A stretch of DNA of 64,000 bases from Limnohabitans sp. MMS-10A-192 (GTDB lineage: Bacteria > Pseudomonadota > Gammaproteobacteria > Burkholderiales > Burkholderiaceae_C): assembly GCF_003063335.1 (NCBI RefSeq), contig NZ_NERX01000004.1, positions 310,001 to 374,000 on the forward strand, written 5' to 3'. The notes under the pieces were generated by a model, which saw nothing but the letters and a program-made list of their open reading frames with translations, had not been told where the DNA came from and ran no database searches. Positions 62,502 through 64,000 of this stretch are shown here, piece by piece. The number at the start of each line of letters is the position of its first letter. Position 1 is the first letter of the stretch. The translations under genes and the position numbers were made by a program.

Positions 62502-63406
62502 GATGCAACGTCCTCATAAGTGAATGCGGTGGCGATGCGGATCAAGGCGTATTCCAGAATCAAGCCCACCAAGCCGATCACAAAGATCGCGATGATGATG
62601 TTCTTGACGTTCAGGTTATTCCACTCGTCCCAGACCCAAAAGCCGATGCCCACACCGCCCGTCAGCATCTCGGCGGCCACGATCACCAGCCACGCTGTGC
62701 CTACGGCCAGGCGCACACCGGTCAGCATGTAAGGCAGCACGGCCGGGAAGAGGATGGTGGTGGCGATCTTCCATTCCGACAGGTTGAGCACCCGCGCCAC
62801 GTTCAAATAGTCCTGCGGCACGCGCTGCACACCCACGGCGGTGTTGATGATCATCGGCCAGATCGAGCAGATGAAAATCGTCCAGATGGCCGCCGGGTTT
62901 GCGCCTTTGAAGACCAGCAAGCCGATCGGCAGCCAAGCCAATGGCGACACCGGGCGCAGCAAACTGATCAGCGGGTTGAACATGCGCGAGAGGAAGGTGA
63001 AGCGCCCGATGACAAAGCCCGCCGGGATGCCCACGAGTGCCGCCAAGCCAAAGCCCACCGCCACGCGTTCGAGCGACATCAGCACGTTCCAGCCCACGCC
63101 CTGGTCGTTGGGGCCCTTGCGGTAGAACGGATCACTGAAGATGTCGATGGCCTGCACGCCTGTTTCATAAGGGCTGGGGATGCTGCCCTTGGTGGTGATG
63201 GACACCAGTGACCACAAACCGATCAACAGAACCAGACCCATGAGCGGCGGCAAGACCGCCATCCAGAAGTTGTGCCACTGTCGAGCGCGTTGCATTTGCG
63301 TGGCAGCCTTGGCTGTGGCGGCGGCAAGCTCTGCGGCAGTCGGGGGGGGCCGCTTGACAGAGGCAGTTTTGCCCCCGGTGGGTGAATGGAAAACGGCGCT
63401 GACCAT
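62498..63406 (-). CDS. nrtB: Nitrate ABC transporter permease
   Basis: 302 aa. A cytoplasmic N-terminal ~45 residues, then about six TM helices with the permease coupling motif EMLTGGVGIGFWVWDEWN and RLAVGTAWLVIVAAE. ATG 63406 has GAAGGAGA upstream. Lies 11 bases after the nrtA stop. Confidence 0.92.
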   Translation of the reverse strand: MVSAVFHSPTGGKTASVKRPPPTAAELAAATAKAATQMQRARQWHNFWMAVLPPLMGLVLLIGLWSLVSITTKGSIPSPYETGVQAIDIFSDPFYRKGPNDQGVGWNVLMSLERVAVGFGLAALVGIPAGFVIGRFTFLSRMFNPLISLLRPVSPLAWLPIGLLVFKGANPAAIWTIFICSIWPMIINTAVGVQRVPQDYLNVARVLNLSEWKIATTILFPAVLPYMLTGVRLAVGTAWLVIVAAEMLTGGVGIGFWVWDEWNNLNVKNIIIAIFVIGLVGLILEYALIRIATAFTYEDVAS

Positions 63407-63417
63407 GGGGTTCTCCT

Positions 63418-64000
63418 TCACGCTTTGACTTTGAAGCCGTCGGCGTATTTCTTGGGGTCTTTGCCGTCCCAGACCACGCCATCAATGCCTTTGTGGCTGC
63501 GCATGTCGCTTTTGGGCACGGCAGCTTTGGCGGCAGTGGCCGCGTCTTTGTAGAGTGCGATCTGGTTGATCTGTTTGGCCACGCCCAGGTAATCGGGGTG
63601 GTCTTTGAGCAAGCCCCAGCGCTTGTGCTGGGTCATGAACCACATGCCGTCAGACAGGTAGGGGAAGTTCACCGTGCCTTCGTTGTAAAACTTCATGTGG
63701 TTGGGGTCGTCCCAGGTCTTGCCCATGCCGTTTTGGTAGCGGCCCAAAATGCGCTGGTTGATCGCGTCCACACCGGTGTTGACATACGACTTGTCGGCCA
63801 CGGTCTCGGCCATCTTGAGCTTGTTTTGCAAGCTCGCGTCGATCCATTGGCCCGCTTCGATGATGGCGGCTGTCACGGCGCGTGCCGTGTTGGGGTATTT
63901 CTTGACGAACTCGGCGGTGCTGCCCAGTACTTTTTCGGGGTGGTCTTTCCAGATGTCTTGCGTGGTGGCGGCGGTCACCCCGATGCCGTCCATGATGGCG
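63418..64000 (-). CDS. nrtA: Nitrate ABC transporter substrate-binding protein, C-terminal part (5' end outside window)
   Basis: The last ~194 residues of an NrtA/CmpA-type binding protein: VTAATTQDIWKDHPEKVLGS, YPNTARAVTAAIIEAGQWID, MGKTWDDPNHMKFYNEGTVNFPYLSDGMWFMTQHKRWG and a late DGKDPKKYADGFKVKA. The frame remains open to the window edge. First visible gene of the nitrate assimilation operon. Confidence 0.92.
   Translation of the reverse strand, partial: AIMDGIGVTAATTQDIWKDHPEKVLGSTAEFVKKYPNTARAVTAAIIEAGQWIDASLQNKLKMAETVADKSYVNTGVDAINQRILGRYQNGMGKTWDDPNHMKFYNEGTVNFPYLSDGMWFMTQHKRWGLLKDHPDYLGVAKQINQIALYKDAATAAKAAVPKSDMRSHKGIDGVVWDGKDPKKYADGFKVKA

Overview
The window looks like chromosome of a high-GC betaproteobacterium, most plausibly a Comamonadaceae member (Polaromonas, Rhodoferax, Limnohabitans type). 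The pointers are the nag-type gentisate cluster, the many Bug/Tct solute-binding proteins, the long Ala/Lys/Pro-rich N-terminus of RpoD, darP next to mogA, and ybiB next to cobA and nasA. This placement is inference from gene content, not a database search. I saw no tRNA, rRNA, insertion sequence, phage gene or CRISPR array.

Layout. 1-6.8 kb: two divergent catabolic units. On the minus strand are a Gfo/Idh dehydrogenase, an IclR regulator and a KstD-like flavoprotein whose frame runs on into a NIPSNAP domain and off the left edge. On the plus strand are an AroE-like dehydrogenase and a second KstD-like flavoprotein. They share a promoter region with two tandem IclR-type palindromes. 7.0-11.7 kb: a complete livKHMGF-type ABC importer operon. 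12.0-15.7 kb: a Crp/Fnr-PAS regulator with a 17-codon leader ORF, a second IclR regulator, an aldo/keto reductase and a BLUF photoreceptor. 15.8-19.6 kb: the gentisate pathway (nagX, nagI, nagK, nagL) in one direction, divergent from a stand-alone paaZ. 22.0-24.1 kb: a methyltransferase, a zinc-type MDR dehydrogenase and a YkgJ protein.

24.2-31.9 kb: a compact five-gene minus-strand operon: Crp/Fnr regulator, HlyD-like membrane-fusion protein, BcsA-like glycosyltransferase with a PilZ motif, periplasmic binding protein, and PAS-GGDEF-EAL enzyme. It reads as a self-contained c-di-GMP-controlled exopolysaccharide module with its own periplasmic sensor, and is the best candidate here for an undescribed system. 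32.1-37.7 kb: housekeeping genes (rpoD, mogA, darP, pmbA). 37.7-43.2 kb: a five-gene operon of class III aminotransferase, tctC, tctB, tctA and an HDAC-like deacylase, which suggests uptake, deacylation and transamination of an N-acylated amino compound. 43.3-47.5 kb: MarR, GMC oxidoreductase, Bug protein and LysR. 47.5-53.9 kb: yqeY, rpsU, a PlpD-type patatin autotransporter, an MscS channel, a BaiN-type flavoprotein and YidB. 54.0-64.0 kb: nitrate assimilation on the minus strand (nrtA partial, nrtB, nrtD, nirB, nirD, nasA, ybiB, cobA), where cobA supplies siroheme precursor for NirB.

Two families of dispersed palindromic repeats punctuate the window. One copy lies inside the open frame that joins the flavoprotein to the NIPSNAP domain, and another forms the N-terminal codons of cobA.
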